A stretch of DNA of 64,000 nucleotides from Clostridiales bacterium VE202-21 (GTDB lineage Bacteria > Bacillota > Clostridia > Lachnospirales > Lachnospiraceae). The stretch lies in the NCBI GenBank assembly GCA_000509105.1, contig BAIF02000066.1:186001-250000 (forward strand), written 5' to 3'. Position numbers and translations under genes: made by a program. Position 1 is the stretch's first letter; each line of letters begins with the position of its first letter. The notes below the pieces were generated by a model. The model ran no database searches and was not told the DNA's origin. It saw only the letters and a list, made by a program, of their open reading frames with translations. Below are positions 18,372 to 26,520 of the stretch, one piece after another.

Positions 18372-19328
18372 ATGTACCGCTGGCAGATGATGCTGAATTG
18401 TGGGGGAACATTTATGGAATTTATTGAGCGGAATGAAGTGAAGATGGAGACGGGAATGTTTTTAGACGAGGATTTCCCCTTTTATATTTCTTATAAGCAG
18501 ATCTCGGATTACAGAGACAGTGAGGTGTTGTCGCACTGGCATATAGAGTTGGAATATATACTTGTTCTTGAGGGGCGCCTGGATTATATCGGAGAGGACT
18601 CAGAGTACACAATGTCAGAAGGTGAAGGGGTTTTAGTAAATGGAAATGTACTCCATTCATACCGGCGGAACAGGACGAATGAATGCAGATATCTGGTCGT
18701 AATCTTCCATCCGTCCTTGATTGGATACAATGCAGCGGGGCGTATCTCTGCAAATTATATCTTCCCATATTTTTCTGGAGACCAGGCATTTACGGATATT
18801 CGTCTTACCGGGAGGGAACTGTGGCACAGTGAAATTGCCTCGATTCTGCTGGAGGCAGAATCATATTCTGCGGCCGGGGCAGCGGGGTATGAGATGGATA
18901 TACAGATACTGCTTCTCAAATGCTGGCGGATTCTGTATGAAAAAGTACTATGCGCCAGAGAAGGCAGGCCTGGGAAAAATCCTAAGAATGAGCTGATATA
19001 TAAGGCAGTCAAATACATACGGGAACATATAGAGGAGAAAATCTATCTGACTGATATAGCAAGGGCTTGCAGCATCAGCAATACGGAGTGCTGCAGGATG
19101 TTCAAAAGGCAGGTGGGGCAGAGCCCGATGGAATATGTGAAGAAGTACAGAATCAAAAGAAGCCTGGATTTTCTGGAAAATAAAAACTGCAGTATCATGC
19201 AGGTGGCGCAGATGGCCGGATTTGAGAGCCAGAGTTATTATACAAAGGTATTCCGCAGCATCATGAAATGCACACCACAGGAATACCGAAAAGAAAATAA
19301 AAGAGTGATTGACACTGGCGGAACGTAA
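18372..19328 (+). CDS. AraC-family transcriptional regulator with cupin sensor
   Basis: A 318-residue regulator. Residues about 45-110 form an AraC-type cupin (LSHWHIELEYILVLEGRLDY, GVLVNGNVLHSYR). The last 100 residues carry the two helix-turn-helix units (IYLTDIARACSISNTECCRMFKRQVGQSP; SIMQVAQMAGFESQSYYTKVFR). Both 18372 (behind GGAGGA) and 18414 (behind GGGGGA) are possible starts; the second gives 304 residues. It is divergent from the PTS EIIC gene and probably controls it in response to a sugar. Confidence 0.87.
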   Translation: MYRWQMMLNCGGTFMEFIERNEVKMETGMFLDEDFPFYISYKQISDYRDSEVLSHWHIELEYILVLEGRLDYIGEDSEYTMSEGEGVLVNGNVLHSYRRNRTNECRYLVVIFHPSLIGYNAAGRISANYIFPYFSGDQAFTDIRLTGRELWHSEIASILLEAESYSAAGAAGYEMDIQILLLKCWRILYEKVLCAREGRPGKNPKNELIYKAVKYIREHIEEKIYLTDIARACSISNTECCRMFKRQVGQSPMEYVKKYRIKRSLDFLENKNCSIMQVAQMAGFESQSYYTKVFRSIMKCTPQEYRKENKRVIDTGGT

Positions 19329-19371
19329 CAGGGCGGAGCAGTCTGCGGCTGCCCCGTCCTGCCGATTGCTT

Positions 19372-19629
19372 CTAAACCTCCACTGCTCCGCTGTTTCCGC
19401 CGCAGGTATAATAAGCCTTCCGTTCTTCCGGCTTGAGATATATGGACAGATCCTCCATTTCGGGTAACCCCTCACTCATGCACTTTTTTCTTACCATTTC
19501 GATGACTTCATCAGCCAGGTATTCCTGATTCTGATATTGAATATATAAGTTGGCTTTGCCCGCCTGCACAGCGGACGCTGCGGTTACTGCTTGCTTCTTC
19601 TGTTTTTTCTTCTCAATTCTTTTGCTCAT
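19372..19629 (-). CDS. Small DUF6465-like protein
   Basis: An 85-residue protein with a very basic N-terminus (MSKRIEKKKQKKQ) and a conserved C-terminal part, LYIQYQNQEYLADEVIEMVRKK...LSIYLKPEERKAYYTCGG. This matches the lachnospiral family DUF6465 as I recall it; function unknown. The tail YYTCGGNSG looks like the end of a small beta-sheet domain. A GGGAG site precedes the ATG. It lies convergent to the AraC gene and upstream of no operon partner. Confidence 0.72.
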   Translation of the reverse strand: MSKRIEKKKQKKQAVTAASAVQAGKANLYIQYQNQEYLADEVIEMVRKKCMSEGLPEMEDLSIYLKPEERKAYYTCGGNSGAVEV

Positions 19630-19714
19630 GTTTGTCGGCTCCCTTTTTATAATGTCTTATGAATTATAGTACTTTTGGGACAAGAAGTCAAAAAGCAATG
19701 GCAGGGAGCAGGAA

Positions 19715-20278
19715 TTACAATTTACATAATTCTTTTTTGGCCCTGGCCATGATAAGTGCTGCATTGTTTTCCGCAATATCAAGCCCTTCCGCTGCAAAGA
19801 ATCGAACATCCCCGATACCGAACATCCCGCACAGATCCCTTATATATTGATCCGCCGAATTGCATTCCCCAATATAGCCGCCGCAGGTGGTGATATACAG
19901 AAGTTCTTTGGCCCTGCACATGGGAACCAGCAGACCGGCTTCGGAATAGCGGAATGTAATTCCGTTTACGCAGATATGCTCAAAATATACCTTCAGGGAA
20001 GAGGGAAAGGAGAGATCCCAATAGGGTGCTCCGATCAAAACCGCATCGGCCAGTGCAAACTCTCTGGCATACTGGAAGACGGGAGCCGAGTAATCATGGT
20101 TTTGGATATCTGCGGCCCTCTTTTCCAGCATTTGTTCCGTATATGGCACAAGGGATTCCTTCTGCAGATCCACCTCCTGAATGGTCCATTCTTTTTTTAA
20201 GCCTTCCAGGTAAGCCCTGCACAGCTGCAATGTTCTGGATTCTGCTCTCACACATGAGTTGACGAATAATAGTTTCAT
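19715..20278 (-). CDS. Flavodoxin-fold NAD(P)H oxidoreductase (azoreductase-like)
   Basis: A 187-residue protein of the flavodoxin_2/NADPH-dependent FMN reductase group. The N-terminal beta strand and phosphate-binding loop LLFVNSCVRAESRTLQLC are present, as are the flavin-contact motif GAPYWDLSFPSSLKVYFEH and the TCGGYIG loop. Such enzymes reduce quinones or azo compounds with FMN. GGAGG lies eight bases before the ATG. It is transcribed away from the GGDEF-EAL gene across a 350-base gap. Confidence 0.85.
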   Translation of the reverse strand: MKLLFVNSCVRAESRTLQLCRAYLEGLKKEWTIQEVDLQKESLVPYTEQMLEKRAADIQNHDYSAPVFQYAREFALADAVLIGAPYWDLSFPSSLKVYFEHICVNGITFRYSEAGLLVPMCRAKELLYITTCGGYIGECNSADQYIRDLCGMFGIGDVRFFAAEGLDIAENNAALIMARAKKELCKL

Positions 20279-20628
20279 ACATTTCCTCCGTAATAGTTCC
20301 TGTTTTACTTTTCAGAAGAATCTAAGGTATTATATCCAAAATAGGGCACAGTGGTACCTCTTTCTTAAGGGATAATGTGATTAAATACAACGTTTCTATG
20401 GTTTTATCAGCCGAAAAAGTGATGGGTTAACTATTTAGTGTGTTTTATCTGGGCTGTCCGGGGAAAAAATGGCTGCAACATTTGTTTTTTAGTATCCAAC
20501 TTCAATAAAGTATTGTATAATGAAGCAAAAGGTTTATGGGGATAATTATCGTAGATGAAAGACCCGGTACGGCGGCCGCCGGAGGGGCCGGGCAAAGGCG
20601 AATGATTGAAAAAGACAGGTGAGTATAA
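20279..20628. other. Divergent intergenic region
   Basis: AT-rich DNA between the reductase and the GGDEF-EAL gene. A TATAAT at 20516-20521 reads toward the GGDEF gene, but its -35 partner is poor. A GC-rich hairpin lies near 20562-20593 (CCGG...CCGG). I looked for a c-di-GMP riboswitch here and found no match to the conserved core. Confidence 0.45.
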
Positions 20629-22785
20629 ATGATAGAGAAGGATAAAATTTATCCCGTTATCGTAGATGAGAGTGAAAATATTATATATATATCAGATCCT
20701 GAGACATATGAAGTCATTTATCTGAATCAGGCAATGAAGGATACGCTGGATTTAGAACCGGGAGAAGACTACCAGGGGAGACTCTGCTATGAACTGCTGC
20801 AGGGGCAGAGTGCGCCGTGCCAGTTCTGTACGAATGGTTATCTGATGAGAGATAAGTTCTATACATGGAAGCATTATAATGAAAAGCTGGGAAGGCATTT
20901 CAGCCTTCGGGATAAGCTGATTGAGATCGACGGGCATTTGTTCCGCCTGGAGATCTGCGTGGATATCACAGAGAGCGAGGAGCTCCATAGAAATCTGAAA
21001 AGAAAGCTTTCGATCGAAGAGACCCTGGTGCAGTGTATCCATATGCTTTCTGAGAATCAGGACATTGATATGTCAATCAATGGTCTGCTGCGTATTATCG
21101 GGGAATTTTTCCAGGCGGACAGATCCTATATATTTGAATGTAATTATGAGGAAGACATCCTGGTCAATACATATGAGTGGTGCAATGAGGGTGTCATTCC
21201 ACAGAAGGAGAATCTGCAGCGTGTTCCGAGAGATGTAACCGGCCATTGGATGGAGCTTTTCCGCAATAACGGGGCGGTATATCTGCCGTCTGTGAGCAGC
21301 CGGGTAGAGGAAAAGGCTCCGGAAGCGGCCATACTCAATCAACAGGGGATTGGCTGCCTGATGGCAGCACCTATATGGGAGGCGGAATTGCAGAATGACG
21401 GAGAGAAGACGCTGTATGGATTCATAGGCGTGGATGATCCGACGCGCGGAGTGGAACATATCAAGCTTCTTCAGTCGGTTGCGTATTTTATATATAATGA
21501 TGTACAGAAGCGGCGCATGATTATGAAACTCGGGGAAATGGGCAGGATTGATGCGCTTACCGGCCTCGGAAACAGAAATTTTTATATGGAAAAACTAAAG
21601 GAGCTGGGCGGACAGAAACTGAAATCGATGGGTGTTGTTTTCTGTGACATTAACGGGCTGAAATATGCGAACGACCACTATGGTCATGCTTATGGCGATA
21701 AAATGATCCGAAGTGTGGCACAAGGGGTAAAGCAGACATTTCCGGAGAATGCATACAGAATTGGCGGAGACGAGTTTATCGCGCTGTACGTGAATGGCAC
21801 AAAGGAGGAATTTTACAGCCGTTTGGAAGCCCTGAAGGACTATGCGGAAAATGAATGCATCTGTGATTTCTCTATGGGGGTCAACTTTGGAGAGGGTACC
21901 TTTGATGTGGAAGAGCTTATTGGCGGCAGCGACAATATGATGTATTTGGAGAAGCAGACTTATTATGGCAGTATGATCTCAGGAAAGCCAGCCTATCATA
22001 AGGCCGTGGCAAGGCAGCTTGTCAGGGAGATAGAGACAGACAGATTTGAGGTGTTTCTGCAGCCAAAGATCTGTCTGGAGACAGGAGAGATGGTGGGGGC
22101 GGAAGCCCTGCTCCGGCAGAAAGGGGAAGACGGAGAGTATTATCTGCCGGAACAGTTTATAACGCTGTATGAAAAGGAAGGCGTGATCCCATTTCTGGAC
22201 TGCTTTGCGTTCGAGGAAGTATGCGGGATACTGCAAGAATGGATGGCAGCAGGAGGGAAGCCCGTTCCCGTGTCGGTAAACTTTTCCCGTATCAGCCTGA
22301 TGAAGCGGGGGATTGTACAGAGTCTTGCTGAAATCAGGGAGAGATACGGGGTTCCGGAAGGGCTGCTTGTATTGGAGATCACAGAGAGCATCAGCAAGAT
22401 GGAACCTTCAGCATTACAAGCGTTAATAGACGAGCTTAAAAAATACCATTTTGTTGTGTCGCTGGATGATTATGGCTACCAGTATTCTAACCTTGCGATT
22501 TTGTCAAACATGGATTTTGTGGAACTTAAACTGGACAAAAGTCTGGTAGAAAACCTGAAGGACAATCCAAAAGTAAGGGTGTTGGTGGAAAATTCGATCG
22601 AGATGTGCAGACAGCTGAACCAGATTATTTCCACCGCGGAAGGTATTGAAGATAAAGAACAGCTGAACATTCTAAAAGGCTTTAAATGCAACATGGGGCA
22701 GGGATTTCTTTTTTCACATCCTCTGCCCAGGGATGAGTTTTTTAAGAAGTTTGGAAAAACCGCCGGTATTCCAAAGGGAGACTGA
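20629..22785 (+). CDS. GGDEF-EAL protein with PAS and GAF-like sensor domains
   Basis: A 718-residue cyclic-di-GMP enzyme. Residues about 5-125 look like a PAS domain with a cysteine-containing insertion (CQFCTNGY), and about 130-300 a GAF-like domain. The cyclase domain (about 305-455) has NDHYGHAYGD and an intact GGDEF, so it should make c-di-GMP. The EAL domain (about 465-710) keeps EALLR, LEITES, KLDKSL, AEGIED and the QGF.F..P end, but the metal-binding DDFGTGYSSL segment reads DDYGYQYSNL. Both aspartates are kept, so phosphodiesterase activity remains possible. No transmembrane segments are seen. It is monocistronic; the RBS is AGGTGAG. Confidence 0.9.
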   Translation: MIEKDKIYPVIVDESENIIYISDPETYEVIYLNQAMKDTLDLEPGEDYQGRLCYELLQGQSAPCQFCTNGYLMRDKFYTWKHYNEKLGRHFSLRDKLIEIDGHLFRLEICVDITESEELHRNLKRKLSIEETLVQCIHMLSENQDIDMSINGLLRIIGEFFQADRSYIFECNYEEDILVNTYEWCNEGVIPQKENLQRVPRDVTGHWMELFRNNGAVYLPSVSSRVEEKAPEAAILNQQGIGCLMAAPIWEAELQNDGEKTLYGFIGVDDPTRGVEHIKLLQSVAYFIYNDVQKRRMIMKLGEMGRIDALTGLGNRNFYMEKLKELGGQKLKSMGVVFCDINGLKYANDHYGHAYGDKMIRSVAQGVKQTFPENAYRIGGDEFIALYVNGTKEEFYSRLEALKDYAENECICDFSMGVNFGEGTFDVEELIGGSDNMMYLEKQTYYGSMISGKPAYHKAVARQLVREIETDRFEVFLQPKICLETGEMVGAEALLRQKGEDGEYYLPEQFITLYEKEGVIPFLDCFAFEEVCGILQEWMAAGGKPVPVSVNFSRISLMKRGIVQSLAEIRERYGVPEGLLVLEITESISKMEPSALQALIDELKKYHFVVSLDDYGYQYSNLAILSNMDFVELKLDKSLVENLKDNPKVRVLVENSIEMCRQLNQIISTAEGIEDKEQLNILKGFKCNMGQGFLFSHPLPRDEFFKKFGKTAGIPKGD

Positions 22786-22882
22786 TTTTGCGGAGAGCCT
22801 GTAGTTGTTCAGGCCGGCCGGAACTGTTACGGGATTTTAAAGAGATAGTCTTAAAAAAATTTAAATAATTAGATTACAGGTA

Positions 22883-22911
22883 TTGATTTTTGTGGGAAGG
22901 TATGATATTAT
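22883..22911 (+). promoter_or_regulatory. Promoter of the tRNA-Gly gene
   Basis: TTGATT (22883-22888), 17 bases, TATTAT (22906-22911), then about 20 bases to the tRNA 5' end. Confidence 0.7.
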
Positions 22912-22932
22912 ATCACTCGTGTCAGAGATGAC

Positions 22933-23003
22933 GCGGGTGTAGTTCAATGGTAGAACACCAGCCTTCCAAGCTGGATACGTGGGTTCGATTCCCATCACCC
23001 GCT
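22933..23003 (+). tRNA. tRNA-Gly (anticodon TCC)
   Basis: A 71-base cloverleaf. The acceptor stem GCGGGTG (22933-22939) pairs with CACCCGC (22996-23002), and the discriminator is T. The anticodon stem CCAGC/GCTGG encloses CTTCCAA, giving anticodon TCC. The T-arm GTGGG-TTCGATT-CCCAT is intact. The 3' CCA is not encoded. Its own promoter lies upstream and a strong terminator follows directly. Confidence 0.95.
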
Positions 23004-23011
23004 TAGAAAAC

Positions 23012-23055
23012 AGCCTTATATCAAACGGAGATCCGGTTTTGATATAAGGCTTTTT
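23012..23055 (+). terminator. Terminator of tRNA-Gly
   Basis: A 14-bp stem, AGCCTTATATCAAA (23012-23025) with TTTGATATAAGGCT (23038-23051), then a T-run. Confidence 0.88.
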
Positions 23056-23284
23056 ATGATATAGAAATTCCTCTGGAATTTCCTATATCATAAAACCCTC
23101 CGGGAGGATGCACACGCCGCGATAAGATATATAGCCGCAAAGCGGCATCGCGGCGGCGCCAAAGCGGCATCGCGGCGGCGCCAAAGCGTGCAAGCCCCTC
23201 ATGAGTAAGGGGGCGGGGAGTTGAGCTGGGCTTGCCCACTTGGTTTTGACAAAGATAAATTCCGGAATTTCTTATCTCAAAACC
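23055..23284 (+). repeat. Interspersed GC-rich repeat, copy B, with flanking palindromes and a tandem duplication
   Basis: The second copy of the element at 16979-17118. It is bounded by an AT-rich palindrome on each side: TATGATATAGAAATTCC at 23055-23071 with its complement to 23092, and 23242-23263 with 23264-23284. Inside the core a 22-base unit (23142-23163) is exactly repeated at 23164-23185, while copy A has only one. The rest of the gap up to 23438 is AT-rich and shows no gene. Confidence 0.75.
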
Positions 23285-23438
23285 AGATAATTTCATAGAT
23301 TTTCTTAAAAAGGAAGTTGAGAAGTTACTCCATTTAAAGTATAATTACTTTATTCTATGTAAAATCAAAATATTAACGTTTCGAAATACTTCAGGGGGGA
23401 GGTTTTCGGATACTACAAAAAGAAAAGAGGAAGATTTA

Positions 23439-24062
23439 ATGAACTGGACCGATAACGTTGTAATGAGGGCGCTTAGCCGGGTATGCGATTTTATGCTGCT
23501 GAACATCATGTGGATAATATGCTCCATTCCGATCATCACAATCGGGGCATCCACGACCGCTATGTATACCGTAATGCTGAAGCTGGTAAAGAACGAAGAA
23601 GGTTATATTGTAAAAGGGTTTCTGGGGGCATTTAAGGAGAACTTCAAAAAGAGCACCATAATGTGGCTGATTCTGCTGGTTGTGGGAATTATAATCGGAA
23701 TCGACATCCGTTTTTCCGCGGTCATGCAGTCAACGATGCGTACAATATTCCAAAGCATCTTCTTAGTGCTCGGCGTAGTCTGGCTGTGTATGGTAATCTA
23801 TGTATTCCCTCTGACGGCGCGCTATGAGAACACGATCAAGAATACCTTCAAAAATGCGGTACTGTTATCCGTGGCTAAGCTTCCATATACCGTATTAATG
23901 CTTATCATCACGGCAGGGCCGGTTATCATCACCTTTTTGAACACACGGAATCTTCTGATCGGCATTGCAGTATGGCTGATCATCGGCGTGTCACTGGTAG
24001 CCTGGCTGAACTCATTCTTATTGCGTAAAGTTTTTGAAATATTTCATACAAACGAGAATTAG
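23439..24062 (+). CDS. YesL-family membrane protein (DUF624)
   Basis: A 207-residue membrane protein with about five hydrophobic helices. The N-terminus MNWTDNVVMRALSRVCDFMLLNIMW and the following CSIPIITIGASTTAMY are typical of the YesL/DUF624 family, which often accompanies carbohydrate ABC transporters. Function is not established. No transporter genes are adjacent here. RBS GAGGAAG. A palindromic repeat sits 14 bases after the stop, before xpt. Confidence 0.82.
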   Translation: MNWTDNVVMRALSRVCDFMLLNIMWIICSIPIITIGASTTAMYTVMLKLVKNEEGYIVKGFLGAFKENFKKSTIMWLILLVVGIIIGIDIRFSAVMQSTMRTIFQSIFLVLGVVWLCMVIYVFPLTARYENTIKNTFKNAVLLSVAKLPYTVLMLIITAGPVIITFLNTRNLLIGIAVWLIIGVSLVAWLNSFLLRKVFEIFHTNEN

Positions 24063-24076
24063 GAGAAAATGGAGAG

Positions 24077-24097
24077 CAAAGGGGTCAGACCCCTTTG
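24077..24097. repeat. GGGGTCAGACCCC palindrome, copy 1
   Basis: A perfect 10-1-10 palindrome with arms CAAAGGGGTC and GACCCCTTTG around A, between the yesL-like gene and xpt. One of ten units in the window. Confidence 0.9.
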
Positions 24098-24114
24098 AAT
24101 AGGAGAGGACAAGG

Positions 24115-24696
24115 ATGAACTTTTTAGAAGAGAGAATTTTAAAGGACGGTATTGTGAAGGAAGGGAATGTCCTGAAGGTGGACAGTTTTCTGAACCATCA
24201 GATGGATATTGACCTGTTTGATGAGATGGGGAAGGAATTCAGAAAACGCTTTGCGGATAAGCAGATTAATAAGATTCTGACGATTGAAGCATCCGGAATT
24301 GGGATTGCATGCATTGTGGCGAAGCATTTTAATGTTCCGGTTGTTTTTGCTAAAAAGTCCAAGAGCATTAACCTGGAAGGGGAGATGTTAGTCGCTGAGG
24401 TGGAGTCTTTTACGCATAAGTGCAAGAATAATGTGATCGTTGCCCAGAAGTTCCTTTCTCCGGAGGATCATATATTGATTATAGACGATTTCTTGGCTAA
24501 TGGCTGCGCGCTGCAGGGACTGATTCAGATTGTGCAGTCTGCGGGGGCCGTGGTTGAAGGGATTGGAATTGCGATTGAGAAGGGATTCCAGTCCGGCGGG
24601 CGTATGATCAGGAATCTGGGCTTCCAGCTGGAGTCTTTGGCCATCGTGGAGAGTATGGATGCTGAGAGCGGGACGATCAAATTCCGTGAACAGTAG
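24115..24696 (+). CDS. xpt: Xanthine phosphoribosyltransferase
   Basis: A 193-residue purine salvage enzyme that makes XMP from xanthine and PRPP. The PRPP loop [13 protein letters not shown] is at about residues 121-133, and [12 protein letters not shown] and [12 protein letters not shown] are family signatures. Length is as in Bacillus subtilis Xpt. In many Firmicutes xpt is preceded by a purine riboswitch; the short gap here holds only a palindromic repeat and an AGGAG-type site, so that control is absent or lies upstream of the yesL-like gene. Confidence 0.95.
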   Translation: MNFLEERILKDGIVKEGNVLKVDSFLNHQMDIDLFDEMGKEFRKRFADKQINKILTIEASGIGIACIVAKHFNVPVVFAKKSKSINLEGEMLVAEVESFTHKCKNNVIVAQKFLSPEDHILIIDDFLANGCALQGLIQIVQSAGAVVEGIGIAIEKGFQSGGRMIRNLGFQLESLAIVESMDAESGTIKFREQ

Positions 24697-24772
24697 GAAT
24701 TGGATTTGTACGAAAAAAGTGTTACAATAGGTGTCAACAAGGCAATGTCTGTATAGAAGGGAGCTGTATTTC

Positions 24773-24946
24773 ATGGGGGAAAAGAATCAGGAACTGATAC
24801 ATAAACTGAAAGATGTTAAAAAATCAATAGTCTCCAAAGAGCTGCGCGGTGATGATTGGGAAGATATGCAGTCGGCCGTGAAGAAACTGGAGGAAGTTGT
24901 AACCTATATCAATGACTGTACCGGCAGAGGGATTTATTTTGAGTAG
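24773..24946 (+). CDS. Small hypothetical protein (57 residues)
   Basis: A short charged protein, MGEKNQELIHKLKDV...LEEVVTYINDCTGRGIYFE, predicted as two amphipathic helices. I do not recognise it. The ATG at 24773 follows GGGAG at a good distance, and the gene overlaps the start of the HAD hydrolase, which argues that both are translated. Size and coupling suggest an accessory of the hydrolase or a small regulatory protein. Confidence 0.55.
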   Translation: MGEKNQELIHKLKDVKKSIVSKELRGDDWEDMQSAVKKLEEVVTYINDCTGRGIYFE

Positions 24947-25610
24947 TCAAATTCAACCACCAGTATATGGGCTTGTCTTCGATATGGACGGGCTCATTTT
25001 CAATTCGGAAAGAGTCGTGCAGCGGTCCTGGGAACGGGTGGGGACAAAGCTGGGCTATGAACATTTTGGGAACCATATCTATCATACGATCGGGTTTAAC
25101 GTAAAGAGACGGGAAGAATATTTTAGGAAAAATGTGGATCCTGATTTTCCGATGGCGGATTTTTCCGTGATGACCCGCAGAGAATACCATAAAATTGTGG
25201 CTGAAGAGGGGCTGGAAATAAAACCTGGGGTGGTGGAACTCCTGAAATATGCGGCGGATAAGAAGTACAGGATAGCTCTTGCTACTTCTTCACGCAGAGA
25301 GCATGCAAGCACTCTCCTAAAGGAGCAGGGGCTGTGGGAGTATTTCGACGGTGCGGTATTTGGAGATATGGTAACCTGCAGTAAACCAAGTCCGGAGATC
25401 TATCAGAAAGCCTGCGCAACGATCGGGGTTGACCCGGCCAATGCAGTGGCGCTGGAGGATGCTCCTTCCGGTATCCGGTCTGCAGTGGCGGCGGGGATGC
25501 GCGCCATTATGGTGCCGGATCTGGTAGAACCCGACGAGACGATTCTGGAAATGGCATGGCATCGGTTTGACACCCTTTTCGATGTCCTGAGGCTGTTGCA
25601 GGAAGGATAA
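24912..25610 (+). CDS. HAD-superfamily hydrolase (beta-phosphoglucomutase-like)
   Basis: A protein of up to 232 residues with HAD motif I DMDGLIFNSE, motif II region ATSSRR, the conserved lysine in CSKPSPEIYQKA, and motif IV EDAPSGI. A capped subfamily I enzyme is likely, acting on a small phosphorylated metabolite. The start is uncertain: the ATG at 24912 has no good ribosome site, whereas the TTG at 24939 follows AGAGGGA and gives LSSQIQPPVYGLVFDMDG, closer to family length. It overlaps the small gene before it, and the exonuclease gene follows 16 bases after its stop. Confidence 0.85.
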   Translation: MTVPAEGFILSSQIQPPVYGLVFDMDGLIFNSERVVQRSWERVGTKLGYEHFGNHIYHTIGFNVKRREEYFRKNVDPDFPMADFSVMTRREYHKIVAEEGLEIKPGVVELLKYAADKKYRIALATSSRREHASTLLKEQGLWEYFDGAVFGDMVTCSKPSPEIYQKACATIGVDPANAVALEDAPSGIRSAVAAGMRAIMVPDLVEPDETILEMAWHRFDTLFDVLRLLQEG

Positions 25611-25626
25611 ATACAGGAGAAACAGT

Positions 25627-26328
25627 ATGCTGAAATCATATATCGCATTTGACCTGGAGACGACCGGGCTGAACCCGGAACAGAATGAAATCATCGAAAT
25701 AGGCGCACTGAAAGTGCGCCATGGTAAGGTGCAGGAACGTTTCATGGAATTCGTCCGCCCCACAGAGAACATTTCTCCGGTTGTTTCGGAGCTGACCGGA
25801 ATCACCAACGAGATGGTCGCAGGCGCCAGAAGCAGCAGGAATGTGATTCCTGACTTTTTGGATTTCTGCGGGGATGATATTCTGATCGGGCACAATGTTA
25901 TTTTTGACTACAGTTTTGTGAAAGTAGGTGCTATGGCCGAAGGACTGGATTTTGAACGCTTCGGGATTGATACGCTCAGGATTGCGAGAAAAGTACATAA
26001 AGATATGGAATCGAAAAGCCTGGGCTGCCTGTGTGATTACTACCGCATAGAGAATCGTGCCGCCCACCGAGCCTATCATGACGCACTGGCTACGGCAAAG
26101 CTTTATCAGACACTGGCGCATTATTTTGAAGAGAAGGAGCCAAAACTTTTCCAGCCGGTAACACTAAGTTATAAACAGAAAAAAGCCATGCCTGCAACTC
26201 CCAAACAGATCGGTTTTTTGAAGAAATTGATTCTGAACAATGGGGTTCAACTGGAGTGGGATCCCGATACAATTACGAAAAATGAGGCGTCAAAAATGAT
26301 TGACGATATTATAAATAAACGAATCTGA
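25627..26328 (+). CDS. 3'-5' exonuclease of the DnaQ/PolC epsilon type
   Basis: A 233-residue DEDDh exonuclease. ExoI is FDLETTGLNPEQNEIIEIG, ExoII GHNVIFDYSFV, and ExoIII AHRAYHDALATAKLY, giving all acidic residues and the histidine. The C-terminal 60 residues (TPKQIGFLKKLILNNGVQLEWDPDTITKNEASKMIDDI) resemble a DUF3072-like zinc-free tail found on such proteins in Clostridia. It could act in proofreading, DNA repair or RNA turnover. It lies 16 bases downstream of the HAD gene and ends before a terminator. Confidence 0.87.
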   Translation: MLKSYIAFDLETTGLNPEQNEIIEIGALKVRHGKVQERFMEFVRPTENISPVVSELTGITNEMVAGARSSRNVIPDFLDFCGDDILIGHNVIFDYSFVKVGAMAEGLDFERFGIDTLRIARKVHKDMESKSLGCLCDYYRIENRAAHRAYHDALATAKLYQTLAHYFEEKEPKLFQPVTLSYKQKKAMPATPKQIGFLKKLILNNGVQLEWDPDTITKNEASKMIDDIINKRI

Positions 26329-26345
26329 AAACCGGTTATATAAGG

Positions 26346-26390
26346 AGTCTGCCCGGAAAGATCCTGTCTTTCTGCGGCAGACTTTATTTT
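26346..26390 (+). terminator. Terminator after the exonuclease gene
   Basis: Stem AGTCTGCC (26346-26353) with GGCAGACT (26376-26383), inner helix GAAAGA/TCTTTC, then TTATTTT. Confidence 0.8.
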
Positions 26391-26429
26391 CAGAAAATAT
26401 ATGAAAATAATAATAATTCCTGTTTTGTG

Positions 26430-26458
26430 TTGACCCGGAAATTTTTAACAGCTATAAT
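26430..26458 (+). promoter_or_regulatory. Promoter of the rubredoxin-glutamate synthase gene
   Basis: TTGACC (26430-26435), 17 bases, TATAAT (26453-26458), followed by AAGGAGG and the ATG at 26521. Confidence 0.75.
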
Positions 26459-26520
26459 AGAACTAATTACTGGTATCAGAACGGCGGGAAAATCAGATAA
26501 AACAATAAGGAGGATACAAT

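Noticed and set aside
20279..20628. c-di-GMP riboswitch before the GGDEF-EAL gene
   Set aside because: No match to the conserved GEMM core in the gap on either strand.
24063..24114. Purine riboswitch before xpt
   Set aside because: The gap is only 52 bases and is mostly a palindromic repeat; there is no room for the aptamer.
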